Shown here: positions 17,193 to 25,343 of the stretch, piece by piece
Layout: the number at the start of each line of letters is the position of its first letter
How positions within the stretch are numbered: position 1 is the first letter of the stretch
Assembly (NCBI GenBank): GCA_903866825.1
Contig: CAIPPE010000030.1
Coordinates: 1 to 34,199 of the forward strand
Reading direction: 5' to 3'
Length of the DNA stretch: 34,199 nt
Source: an uncultured Methylococcaceae bacterium
GTDB lineage: Bacteria; Pseudomonadota; Gammaproteobacteria; Methylococcales; Methylomonadaceae
Program-made: the position numbers and the translations under genes
Notes under the pieces: generated by a model
Seen by the model: the letters and a program-made list of their open reading frames with translations, nothing else
Told to the model about the DNA's origin: nothing
Database searches by the model: none

Positions 17193-17807
17193 TTAAATAA
17201 CTATTTTAGTGATAGGATTACAAAAATCTGATGTTCCTGCTGAGGAAATACTCGCAGATTGAATATCATAAGAAACACCCGGGGTTAAGTTATCTATTAG
17301 GATTCGAGTGATAGTGCTAATATCCACCTCAACCCATTCTGATATCACGCCTGACACGGTTGATTTTCTATAGCGTATTTTATAGGCAACAGCCCCTAAA
17401 ACAGCTTTTAACACAACAATAATACTGCCACTATGACCGCCATCTATAGCATCTATTTCTGGCTTTATATAGGGTGTCGGTTGTTTTGAAGCATGAAAAC
17501 CGCTTTTGATAATGGTGGTTTCATTACCATTAGCGACTTTATTTACGTAATTAAGCAGGACTCTATAGAGATCATCGGCAATCTGTTCTTTATCATTCCT
17601 GATTGCAATGGCACTGTGGGCACCATCTTTTGCTGCCAAAATGGCTGCTTCAAAATCAGCAATGACTGCATTAATAGTTTCTATCGGGACTTCAAGATTG
17701 GGGAAAAGGAGTGTATCTGCCAGTTGAATGGCAATGTTTTTATATATGACGATTTTGTCGTTCACAGAAAGCGTGACAAAGTCGAGTAACGCTATAGTTC
17801 TCTTCAT
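17193..17807 (-). CDS. Cytoplasmic protein with a C-terminal fibronectin type III-like domain
   Basis: A 204-residue protein without signal peptide or membrane segment. The first 110 residues look helical (IETINAVIADFEAAILAAKDG, DKEQIADDLYRVLLNYVNKVAN). From about 120 a beta-rich fold follows, GAVAYKIRYRKS...SEWVEVDI...ILIDNLTPGVSYDIQSASISSAGTSDF, which has the Y-x-I-R, N-L-x-P-G-x-x-Y-x-I-x pattern of fibronectin III modules. Such combinations occur in bacterial proteins of unknown role. I cannot assign a function. The gene lies beside the 21-bp array, reading away from it. Confidence 0.75.
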   Translation of the reverse strand: MKRTIALLDFVTLSVNDKIVIYKNIAIQLADTLLFPNLEVPIETINAVIADFEAAILAAKDGAHSAIAIRNDKEQIADDLYRVLLNYVNKVANGNETTIIKSGFHASKQPTPYIKPEIDAIDGGHSGSIIVVLKAVLGAVAYKIRYRKSTVSGVISEWVEVDISTITRILIDNLTPGVSYDIQSASISSAGTSDFCNPITKIVI

Positions 17808-17912
17808 TAAGCTTATCCTTTTTATTCATTATCCTTCGGAGTCACTTACTATAGGCCACTTAACCTAAATAGCTAGTTATATTATTAATAAAATGGTTTG
17901 TCTAATATGATT

Positions 17913-18500
17913 AAGATGAGGCAAAGGGCTAACTGATTGAAAGATTGGGCTAATTAATTGTTGGTTCTGGGTAATTATTTAAGCTGTTTTTCCGAAAACT
18001 GATGACAAAAAGCAGGATACATCTCCTTATTGACCTAAACTATTTAATAACTTGGCAACACAGTATGCAATAATACCAATGAGACTTCGTATCAGGCCCG
18101 CAAATTATCCTATTGGGCTAATGAGGCATCCTAAAGTCCTAATCACGTATCCTATTCCACCAACTGCTTATCTTATTGAGCCTGTGGTGTCTCCTATAAG
18201 GAAAATTGTACATACAAAACTGCAAAAAGGATAACCAATATGCCTTATTGAATATTGAATACCCAAAATAGGCTATCAAAAAAGCCTTAAAGTATGTTGA
18301 ATAAGCAAAATAGGCTGTCCTAAAAGGAGAATAGGACGTACAAAAAGCAAAATCGGAAGTACAACAAGGAGAATAGGATATCAATAAATGCTTTTAGGAT
18401 AAGCAAAAACCATTATTGATCATTGATTAATGACTGACATAAGTACATTAACCGGAATAGGCTATCCTAAAAGGAAAATAGGCTATCCTTTGGATAATAG
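17913..18500. repeat. Array of 28 diverged 21-bp units in exact register
   Basis: Cutting the sequence every 21 bases from 17913 gives 28 units without any insertion or deletion needed. The best-kept units are 18312, 18459 and 18480 (AGGCTATCCTAAAAGGAAAAT type) and 18102 and 18123 (ATCCTATTGGGCTAAT type). A rough consensus is AGGCTATCCTAAAAGGNAAT with ATCC at columns 6-9 and AAT at the end. Units at the left (17913-18060) share mainly the final GGGCTAAT/CCTAA part. All units point the same way. There are no identical repeats with unique spacers, so it is not a CRISPR array. One plus frame reads heptads of the type K-I-G-Y-P-K-R but contains several stops, and the minus frame is open only over 18139-18384. 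It may be decayed coding repeat, a protein-binding array or a structural element. Confidence 0.75.
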
Positions 18501-18559
18501 CTAATCAAAATGATATTTTTAATCACACATTGGGGCATAATTGTTAGATCAAGCGACTG

Positions 18560-18882
18560 TTAAGGAGCCCAATCAAATACCAATAGTTCGGCCTTCTTGG
18601 CATCCGTTATCTGGATCTGGCTTTCTTGCTCCAGCAATAGCGCATCGCCGGTAATGATTTTTTGACCATTCACCTTTAGTTCTCCATGAATCAAGTGAAC
18701 ATAAGCTTTTCGATATGGATTCAATACCAGCTCGGCTGCTTGATCACTATCAAATAATCCCGCAAATTACCCCACCCCATAAAATTTGGATCATAGTAAT
18801 CGGCAAATGAAAGCGAGTGGTAGCTTTTCAGCCAGCCATGATCAACATAACCACGTTCTGCAGATTTTCTGAGTTTCAACAT
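18560..18882 (-). pseudogene. Pirin-family gene with internal deletion and frameshift
   Basis: The 5' part has a good ribosome site (AGGGGA) before an ATG at 18882 and encodes MLKLRKSAERGYVDHGWLKS, YHSLSFADYYDPNFMGWGNLR, the pirin/YhhW N-terminus. Then the frame changes: AGLFDSDQAAELVLNPYRKA, YVHLIHGELKVNGQKIITGD, ALLLEQESQIQI, ending LVFDWAP at 18560, which is the pirin C-terminus. About 120-130 residues of the usual 230, including the metal-binding HPH/H-x-E region, are missing. The junction is at about 18759-18764. The remaining product cannot bind the metal and is surely inactive. Confidence 0.88.
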
Positions 18883-18927
18883 TATGTCCCCTGTATTGAC
18901 AGCGATAATACTTTATTTTTTCTATTG

Positions 18928-18944
18928 TTTCTCATTATGAGAAA
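18928..18944. promoter_or_regulatory. Palindromic candidate operator upstream of the first nhaD
   Basis: TTTCTCAT (18928-18935) and ATGAGAAA (18937-18944) are perfect inverted arms around a single base. The site lies 97 bases before the nhaD start in the spacer shared with the pirin remnant. It is a plausible site for a dimeric regulator, possibly of nhaD or formerly of the pirin gene. KdpE-type regulators more often use direct repeats, so it need not belong to the neighbouring regulator. Confidence 0.4.
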
Positions 18945-19040
18945 TATAGTTTCTTAATAATGACTTCTTCTTTACGAAATTTTAACGCCAAACACTTTAA
19001 TATAAAGCTTATCGTTAAACTCTTTTGAAGGATTTTTTTA

Positions 19041-20636
19041 ATGGACATTTCTTACATTGTTTTGTTGTATATCGGCAGTATCGGTGTTTGGATGCTGTAT
19101 TCTATTTTTTCTAACCTAGAAAACTTTTGTAATACCCACCGTAAGACAAATATTTCAGGCCTGCCTGATAAGTTTGTTCGAATAAAAAGATTCTTTTTAG
19201 GCATTAATCTACGCTACTTTACTATTTTTGCCTTTGCTATTCTTTTTCCATCTTTGAGTTTTGCAGAAGAAATCCAATCGACAACGCAATTAGATTTAAA
19301 AAATCATTTTATCGGCTATCTGGGTATTGCCATTACTGTGTTGGCGTATGCTATTGCCATGACAGAAGATTTACATCAATTAAGTAAAGCCAAGCCGATG
19401 GTTTTAGGCTCTGCATTAATTTGGCTAGCCATCTTTGTTTATTATAAAGTGGAGTTTGGGTCTGCAAAAAATGTAGCGATTGTTTTTCAGACTAATTTAA
19501 TGGCCTATGCCGAGTTGTTTTTATTTATTACCGTGTCGATGACCTTTTTAAATGCAATGACTGAGCGGCGTATTTTTGACGCCTTACGGATAGTTCTAGC
19601 CAATAGGCAGTATAGTTATAGGCAATTATTCTGGATTACCGGCATATTGGCTTTCATTTTATCAACGGTTATTAGTAGCTTAACAGTGGGTTTATTAATG
19701 GGCTATATCATTTTGGTGATTGGAAAAGGTGACCCAAAATTTGTCGGTTTGGCAGGCTTAAATGCCGTCATCGCCGCAAATGCAGGAGGAACCATGAGTC
19801 CGTTAGGGGGTATTTCTACCTTCTTTGTTTGGCAACAAAACATGTTGCATTTCACACAGTTTTTTAACCTGACACTACCCTGCATAGTCAATTTCTTTGT
19901 TCCTGCCTTCATCATGTATTTCTCTGTTTCCAAGGACAAGCCCGCGTTTCCAAAAGAAACACCTATATTAAAGCGCGGCAGCAAGCGGATTATATTTATA
20001 TTTATACTCACCTTCAGCATGACCATTTTATCCAATGTGTTTCTTGATATGCCTGCGATAGCCGGGATGATGCTGGGCTTGGCGATATTACAGTTCTTTG
20101 CCTATTATTTGACCCGATCCGAGAAGCTGGGGCACTTTTTAATTCCTGAAACTGAACAAACGATAGATTCACAAAAAGGCTTTGATGTTTTTAAATGTAT
20201 CGCTGGTGTTGACTGGGATACCCTGTTGTTTTTCTATGGGGCGATGATGATAGTCGGGGCACTGAATTTTCTGGGTTATTTAGATGAGATGGCACATTTT
20301 CTATTTACCCAGATTAATCCTACCCTTGCCAATATCTTGATTGGTTTATCTTCCTCATCGATTGATAACGGAACCTTGATGTTTGCGGTACTCAATATGC
20401 ATCCCACGCTTCCCGTTGGGCAATGGCTGTTATTAACCCTGACCTTAGGTGTGGGGGGTAGCCTGTTAGCGATTGGTTCCGCGCCTGCATTACACGTATT
20501 GGGCTTAATGAAAGGCAGTATGAAAGAAGGTGAGGGTTATACCTTTACCTTACATTTACTTTGGATGCCGGCCATTCTATTAGGTTTTTTTGCGAGTATT
20601 GCAACACTCTATCTTATCAACGGCGGCCATTTTTAG
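19041..20636 (+). CDS. nhaD: NhaD-type Na+/H+ antiporter (first copy)
   Basis: A 531-residue membrane protein of the NhaD family (ion transporter superfamily) that expels Na+ or Li+ in exchange for protons. About a dozen hydrophobic helices are visible. Family segments: SKAKPMVLGSALIWLAIF, NRQYSYRQLFWITGILAFILSTVIS, ANAGGTMSPLGGISTFFVWQ, VDWDTLLFFYGAMMIVGAL, SSSIDNGTLMFAVLNMHP and TLGVGGSLLAIGSAPALHVLGL. Compared with the second copy it has about 50 extra N-terminal residues with an added hydrophobic helix (4-23), before the helix ending PSLSFAEE that aligns with the second copy's N-terminus. The start is backed by GAAGGA 9 bases upstream. The kinase gene follows after 26 bases. Confidence 0.93.
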   Translation: MDISYIVLLYIGSIGVWMLYSIFSNLENFCNTHRKTNISGLPDKFVRIKRFFLGINLRYFTIFAFAILFPSLSFAEEIQSTTQLDLKNHFIGYLGIAITVLAYAIAMTEDLHQLSKAKPMVLGSALIWLAIFVYYKVEFGSAKNVAIVFQTNLMAYAELFLFITVSMTFLNAMTERRIFDALRIVLANRQYSYRQLFWITGILAFILSTVISSLTVGLLMGYIILVIGKGDPKFVGLAGLNAVIAANAGGTMSPLGGISTFFVWQQNMLHFTQFFNLTLPCIVNFFVPAFIMYFSVSKDKPAFPKETPILKRGSKRIIFIFILTFSMTILSNVFLDMPAIAGMMLGLAILQFFAYYLTRSEKLGHFLIPETEQTIDSQKGFDVFKCIAGVDWDTLLFFYGAMMIVGALNFLGYLDEMAHFLFTQINPTLANILIGLSSSSIDNGTLMFAVLNMHPTLPVGQWLLLTLTLGVGGSLLAIGSAPALHVLGLMKGSMKEGEGYTFTLHLLWMPAILLGFFASIATLYLINGGHF

Positions 20637-20662
20637 GGTATATTTGAAGCTGCTTATCAAGC

Positions 20663-22222
20663 ATGAAAAATCCTTATTTCAGTAAAGATACGGCGGAACC
20701 TCTTCAGGCCTATTTACTTTGGGGCATTTTTATTACCCTGGCATTAACCTCTATTAGCTGGCTTTTGAGGCAAGTGCTAACACCGAGCAATATATTGTTA
20801 CTGTATATGCTCGGGGTTTTTTTTGTCGCACTTAGATTTGGGTTTTGGCCCTCTATTTTCGCAACCTTAACCATCATTCCTGCTTTTGCTTATTTCTTTG
20901 CCCCGCCAATATTTTCTTTAGCAATTGACGATCAAGAAAATTTAATTGGCTTATTGCTGCTATTGAGTGTTGCCGGGGTTACTAGTAATTTGGCTAAAAA
21001 AATTCGTCATCAAGCCTATATGGCGGAACAGCGTGAATGGCGAGCATCAGTGCTTTACAGTTTAAGTAAGGAGTTAGCAGAAGCCAGTAAAGAAAAAGAA
21101 ATCATTGAAATTGGAGTGCGTTATATCTACGCCGAGTTTGGTGGACAGAATACGTTTATTTTTCCTGATGAAAAGGGACAACTGACCTACCCGATTGAAG
21201 CAGCCCTTGATATTTCCTTAAAGGGCGTTAATTTAGGTGTGGCTACCTGGGTATTTGATCATGGAGAAATAGCCGGTAATAGCGCTGAAAGCTTTCCCAA
21301 TGAGCCGGCTCTTTATGTCCCCGTGAATGGGGTAAAAGGCACTATTGGCGTGATAGCACTGGGCCTTGAAAGCATTAAAATCAAAGATTTTCTTTCTGAA
21401 CAAAAGCAGCTTTTGGACACTTATGTCTATCAAATTGTACATACTCTCGAAAGAGCTCAGTCAGCCGAGGTAGCTAAAGATGCCATTTTGAAAATGCAGT
21501 CTGAAACTCTGAGAAACTCATTGCTTAGCAGTATTTCTCATGATCTTAGAACGCCATTGGCTACCATCGTAGGAGCAGCCAGTACATTGGAAACGGATGG
21601 GGCATTTTTAGATGAACATTCTAAAAGAAAACTGGTGACTGTGATCAGTGAAGAAGCACAGCGTATGTCCGATTTAACCATTAAGATTTTGGAAATGGCC
21701 CGACTCGAAGGCGGTGAAGTCGTTCTTAATCGGCAATGGTATGCGCCTGAAGAAATCGTGGGCAGTGCCTTACAGCGACTCGATAAAAAGCTTAAAAACA
21801 GGCCTATCACTATTCATATGCCGGATAATTTAGCTTTAATTCAAATTGATGCGGTGTTGTTACAACAGGTTATGGTGAATCTATTAGATAATGCGGATAA
21901 ATATTCTCCCGTTGGCTTACCGATTGATATTTCAGTCGTCACTATGCCGCTCGGCTTATTTATTACTATTGCTGATCGTGGACCTGGCATTCCAGAACAG
22001 TTTCACCAAAAGATTTTTGACAAGTTTTTTCGGGTCAATGATGAATGTGCTCAAAGTGGTGTGGGATTAGGCTTGTCAATTTGCAAAGCTATTATCGAAG
22101 CGCATGGCGAAGAGATACGGGTCAGTAACCGGAACGGGGGGGGGGCCTTGTTTCAAGTCTACCTGCCACTATTGGAACTCCCGCCCGTGATCAATGAAGA
22201 AGTGAGTGAGTTCATCGTATGA
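20663..22222 (+). CDS. KdpD-like sensor histidine kinase lacking the KdpD/USP N-terminal domains
   Basis: A 519-residue membrane kinase. Helices at about 15-110 form the DUF4118 four-helix sensor region of KdpD. A GAF-like domain follows (about 130-260). H293 in SSISHDLRTPLATIVGAASTL is the phosphoacceptor, and the ATPase has NLLDNADKYSP, DRGPGIP and GVGLGLSI. True KdpD (about 890 aa) also has an N-terminal KdpD domain and a universal-stress-protein domain, both absent. In KdpD these modulate the response to K+ and turgor. Transcribed directly after nhaD and overlapping the regulator gene by 4 bases (ATGA), it probably reports membrane or ion status for the antiporters. Confidence 0.93.
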   Translation: MKNPYFSKDTAEPLQAYLLWGIFITLALTSISWLLRQVLTPSNILLLYMLGVFFVALRFGFWPSIFATLTIIPAFAYFFAPPIFSLAIDDQENLIGLLLLLSVAGVTSNLAKKIRHQAYMAEQREWRASVLYSLSKELAEASKEKEIIEIGVRYIYAEFGGQNTFIFPDEKGQLTYPIEAALDISLKGVNLGVATWVFDHGEIAGNSAESFPNEPALYVPVNGVKGTIGVIALGLESIKIKDFLSEQKQLLDTYVYQIVHTLERAQSAEVAKDAILKMQSETLRNSLLSSISHDLRTPLATIVGAASTLETDGAFLDEHSKRKLVTVISEEAQRMSDLTIKILEMARLEGGEVVLNRQWYAPEEIVGSALQRLDKKLKNRPITIHMPDNLALIQIDAVLLQQVMVNLLDNADKYSPVGLPIDISVVTMPLGLFITIADRGPGIPEQFHQKIFDKFFRVNDECAQSGVGLGLSICKAIIEAHGEEIRVSNRNGGGALFQVYLPLLELPPVINEEVSEFIV

Positions 22223-22917
22223 GTGTAAATAAAGCCTTGCTCTTGTTGATTGAAGATGATCCGCAATTCCAGATGTTGTTAAGTACCACTTTAGAAAATC
22301 AGGGTTATCAAATAGTGACTGCTACGACTGGTAAAGAGGGACTTATTGTGGTCCGTAATCAACAGCCGAACCTGATTGTTTTAGATCTCGGCTTACCTGA
22401 TATTGACGGGCAGGAGGTCATTCGAAGTTTACGAAAATGGTCAGAAATCCCTATAATCGTGTTGTCAGCCCGGCATCAGGAAAATGAAATCACCCAGGCG
22501 CTTGATAACGGTGCGGATGATTACCTCACGAAACCTTTCAGTACTGCCGTACTCATCTCCAGAATAAAGGCGTTGCTTAGGCGCGTTACTAAAATCCCGG
22601 GTGGATCTCAAGAGTATTTTCAGGTCGGAGAGATAAAAATAGAACTGACTAAACGTTTGGTATTGGTTGGTGAGCGAGAAGTGAGCCTAACACCTATCGA
22701 ATTTAAATTACTCAGTATATTAATACGCCATGCCGGATTTGTAGTCACTCATCGGCAATTACTCGAACAGGTTTGGGGCGCATCCTATATTGAACATAGT
22801 CATTACCTACGCATTTATATGGGGCATCTACGACATAAGCTTGAAGCTGATCCAGCTAGACCAAAATATTTGTTAACTGAAGCCGGTGTAGGATATCGAT
22901 TACAAGATGGCGGTTGA
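22219..22917 (+). CDS. KdpE-like OmpR-family response regulator
   Basis: A 232-residue DNA-binding regulator. The receiver has IEDDPQF at the acidic pocket, phosphoacceptor D56 in IVLDLGLPD, and the conserved KP in DDYLTKPFS. The C-terminal winged helix (about 130-230) reads SLTPIEFKLLSILIRHAG, VVTHRQLLEQVWG, YLRIYMGHLRHKLEADP, ending YLLTEAGVGYRL, all typical of KdpE. Overlap with the kinase ATGA makes them a cognate pair. No kdpFABC genes are in the window; the two flanking nhaD genes are the natural candidates for its regulon. Confidence 0.95.
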   Translation: MSVNKALLLLIEDDPQFQMLLSTTLENQGYQIVTATTGKEGLIVVRNQQPNLIVLDLGLPDIDGQEVIRSLRKWSEIPIIVLSARHQENEITQALDNGADDYLTKPFSTAVLISRIKALLRRVTKIPGGSQEYFQVGEIKIELTKRLVLVGEREVSLTPIEFKLLSILIRHAGFVVTHRQLLEQVWGASYIEHSHYLRIYMGHLRHKLEADPARPKYLLTEAGVGYRLQDGG

Positions 22918-23164
22918 GCATTACTTCTGGAGTATAAGCGTCATAAACTTTACTTTCCAAAAATCGCTGATAGATTTAGTGCTTGCTAGCGGCCCAATAG
23001 ATAAAAAACAGGAAACTTTTTTAAATTAGTCATTAAGCTAAAAGACAAAACTTTTTTAGGCAACTATAATGCCTGTCAAATAAAGGCACTTTCAGGCTAA
23101 ATAGAATGGTGGCCAGAGTTTGCATACGATATGACGTGATATAACATTATAATTCTAGAAATAA

Positions 23165-24607
23165 ATGAATAGAAATTTATTAAAATTCTTAACCCTTGGA
23201 TTCTTGTTTATAACTCCTGGGATAACTTTTGCCAGTGAAGGTTTAGCTCCTCATCAACCACTCGGCTTAACTAATCATATCGTCGGCTATCTTGCTATAT
23301 TCGTTACCGTTTTGGCCTATATCGCTGCAATGTCAGAAGAAGTGCTTGAATTGCGTAAATCCAAGCCCATGGTGCTAGGTTCTTCGCTGGTCTGGTTTGC
23401 GATATGTATCTATTACTCATTTAATGGAGAAGCAAAAGTTGCAGCACTTGCTTTTGAAAGCAATCTGCTGGCCTATATAGAATTGTTTTTGTTTATCCTG
23501 GTTTCAATGACGTATTTAAACGCAATGGAAGAGCGCGGTGTTTTCGATGGACTTAGGATATGGCTACTTAATCGACAATATAGTTATCGGCAATTATTCT
23601 GGATTACCGGGATACTGGCATTTCTGCTGTCTACGGTCATTAGTGGTATGGCAGTAGCCTTGATATTGGGTTCAGTTGCTGCTGCAGTGGGTAAAAAAAA
23701 TAAAGACTTTGTTGCTTTGGCTTGCCTCAATGTTGTGGTGGCGACTAACGCGGGTGGTTCTTTAAGTCCATTAGGGGGTATTTCGACGCTGTTTGTTTGG
23801 CAAAATAAAATCCTGCCCTTTTATGAATTCTTTACCTTGGCTATTCCTTGTCTGGTGAATTTTCTGGTGCCTGCAATTTTCATGCATTTCTTTGTTCCCA
23901 AAGAAACTCCGGCGGCCTCTACCAGCACTATTTGGCTGCGTCGCGGTAGTAAAATAGTTATTTTCCTTTTTATATTAACACTAGCAATTACAGTTTGGTC
24001 GAATATTGTTTTACAACTTCCGCCAGCCGCTGGAATGATGGCAGGTCTTGGTTTATTGCAGTTTTATAGTTTCTATCTGACCAAAACGGCTCGTGAAGTA
24101 AAAAGTGATTTTGCACATGTCTATGAACTCTTTCAGGTAGAAGCACCCCGAAATAATAAAAAACAGGATTTTGATATTTTCAAGAACATCAGTACAGTGG
24201 ATTGGGATACACTGCTATTCTTTTATGGCGCGATGATGTTAATTGGTGCCCTTGGGTTTATTGGTTATCTTGATTCTATTGCACATTTTTTGTTCGGTTC
24301 AATTAGTCCTACTCTTGCCAATACGATCATTGGACTTTCATCTGCGTTCGTTGATAACGGCACCTTAATGTTTGCTGTACTGAGTATGCATCCAGATCTT
24401 GTAACCGGTCAATGGTTGCTATTAACCCTGACTTTAGGGGTTGGGGGAAGCTTGTTGGCAATCGGTTCTGCCCCTGGCGTCGCATTGCTAGGTCTGATTA
24501 AGGACGGCTATTCCTTTGCATTCCATATGCGCTGGACGCCAGTAATATTACTCGGTTATTTTGCTAGTATCGCCGTGCATTTCTGGATAAATGCCAGGTA
24601 TTTTTAA
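23165..24607 (+). CDS. nhaD: NhaD-type Na+/H+ antiporter (second copy)
   Basis: A 480-residue antiporter, clearly a paralogue of the first copy and sharing its motifs: SKPMVLGSSLVWFAICIYY, NRQYSYRQLFWITGILAFLLSTVIS, ATNAGGSLSPLGGISTLFVWQ, VDWDTLLFFYGAMMLIGALGFIGYLD, SSAFVDNGTLMFAVLSMHP and TLGVGGSLLAIGSAPGVALLGL. It lacks the first copy's N-terminal extension and begins at a signal-anchor-like helix (FLTLGFLFITPGITFASEG). The ATG has no obvious ribosome site, so translation may be weak or conditional. Preceded by 247 bases of spacer, it probably has its own promoter. Confidence 0.93.
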   Translation: MNRNLLKFLTLGFLFITPGITFASEGLAPHQPLGLTNHIVGYLAIFVTVLAYIAAMSEEVLELRKSKPMVLGSSLVWFAICIYYSFNGEAKVAALAFESNLLAYIELFLFILVSMTYLNAMEERGVFDGLRIWLLNRQYSYRQLFWITGILAFLLSTVISGMAVALILGSVAAAVGKKNKDFVALACLNVVVATNAGGSLSPLGGISTLFVWQNKILPFYEFFTLAIPCLVNFLVPAIFMHFFVPKETPAASTSTIWLRRGSKIVIFLFILTLAITVWSNIVLQLPPAAGMMAGLGLLQFYSFYLTKTAREVKSDFAHVYELFQVEAPRNNKKQDFDIFKNISTVDWDTLLFFYGAMMLIGALGFIGYLDSIAHFLFGSISPTLANTIIGLSSAFVDNGTLMFAVLSMHPDLVTGQWLLLTLTLGVGGSLLAIGSAPGVALLGLIKDGYSFAFHMRWTPVILLGYFASIAVHFWINARYF

Positions 24608-24696
24608 ACAGTTGGTCGTATTGTAGAAGGCGCTTGAGCGTCATGGTTTGATGGTTCGGTACTCTTTTGTAACGCTGCTTAATTATGATTGAGTAC

Positions 24697-24822
24697 TAGA
24701 GTATCATATGATAACTTTAAAAGTCATAAGTCAGCACTAAAACCACTTGCCGATTATAGCTAATAACCTGAGAAACGGGATTAAGATGTACTGCTCCGCT
24801 ATAAAAAAATAGAGTATCATAT
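24697..24822. repeat. Pair of 13-base direct repeats before the lipoprotein gene
   Basis: TAGAGTATCATAT occurs at 24697-24709 and again at 24810-24822, 113 bases apart, within the 246-base spacer after the second nhaD. The first copy is followed by GATA and so reads as ATCATATGAT, an inverted repeat. Function is unknown, and both copies lie upstream of the YceK-like gene. Confidence 0.4.
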
Positions 24823-24853
24823 CGGGAACCAGATAAAACTTGTTGAACGACAA

Positions 24854-25243
24854 ATGGTATTGATGAAAATTAAAATCTTCCAGTTTTTTATTGTGCTGGC
24901 AATTATATTGCAATATGGTTGTGGGTCTTATATAGCATCATCTCATAGTGCTGATTTTCATTCATCAAATTACTATGCCGGCACTCGCTTGGATGTTTCT
25001 TTTTTAAGAGTAGATGCCTTGATGCCATTCATATTAATGGACCTGCCTTTTTCATTTGTAGTTGACACTTTTTCTTTACCTTACAAAGCTTACCACAAGG
25101 CAACCCTGCCAAATCAAAGCTGTGATTATGTCCCGATTAGCAAGAATTTTCAATCAATGGAAAACGCCGACAAACAAATTGGTTTAGACAAAAATGGTGT
25201 GATTTCCAATCCTTGTAAAGAGCCGACTTTAACTAAAGACTAA
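24854..25243 (+). CDS. YceK/YidQ-family outer-membrane lipoprotein
   Basis: A 129-residue lipoprotein. A signal peptide of type II ends in the lipobox LQYGC (cysteine near 23). The mature part has YYAGTRLDVSF and a hydrophobic PFILMDLPFSFVVDTFSLPYKAY segment characteristic of the YceK/YidQ (DUF1375) family. An alternative start is the second Met (MKIKIF, 24866), which gives a more usual signal peptide length. Function of the family is not known. The gene is isolated, reading in the same direction as the flanking genes, with a weak AAAGCTTT repeat downstream. Confidence 0.75.
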   Translation: MVLMKIKIFQFFIVLAIILQYGCGSYIASSHSADFHSSNYYAGTRLDVSFLRVDALMPFILMDLPFSFVVDTFSLPYKAYHKATLPNQSCDYVPISKNFQSMENADKQIGLDKNGVISNPCKEPTLTKD

Positions 25244-25262
25244 TAAAGATTACAAGGTAGCT

Positions 25263-25291
25263 AAAGCTTTGATCAACGACACTAAAGCTTT
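25263..25291. terminator. Weak possible terminator after the YceK-like gene
   Basis: Two copies of AAAGCTTT (25263-25270 and 25284-25291), each self-complementary, can pair with each other across a 13-base loop, followed by TATCTCTTTT. The stem is short and A/T-rich, so the call is tentative. Confidence 0.3.
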
Positions 25292-25343
25292 TATCTCTTT
25301 TATGTTTAAACCCAGCATGAAAAACTCACTATAATCAGGCTTC

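Noticed and set aside
18052-18234. Plus-strand ORF of 60 codons inside the array
   Set aside because: Also a by-product of the frame-preserving repeat; no ribosome site and no recognisable domain.
18139-18384. Minus-strand ORF of 81 codons inside the array
   Set aside because: It starts at TTG without a ribosome site and its composition is explained by the 21-base period; kept as an observation, not a gene.
17913-18500. CRISPR array
   Set aside because: Units are 21 bases with no conserved repeat separated by unique spacers, and no cas gene is in the window.
20663-22917. Complete kdpDE system for K+ uptake
   Set aside because: The kinase lacks the N-terminal KdpD and USP domains and no kdpFABC genes are present.
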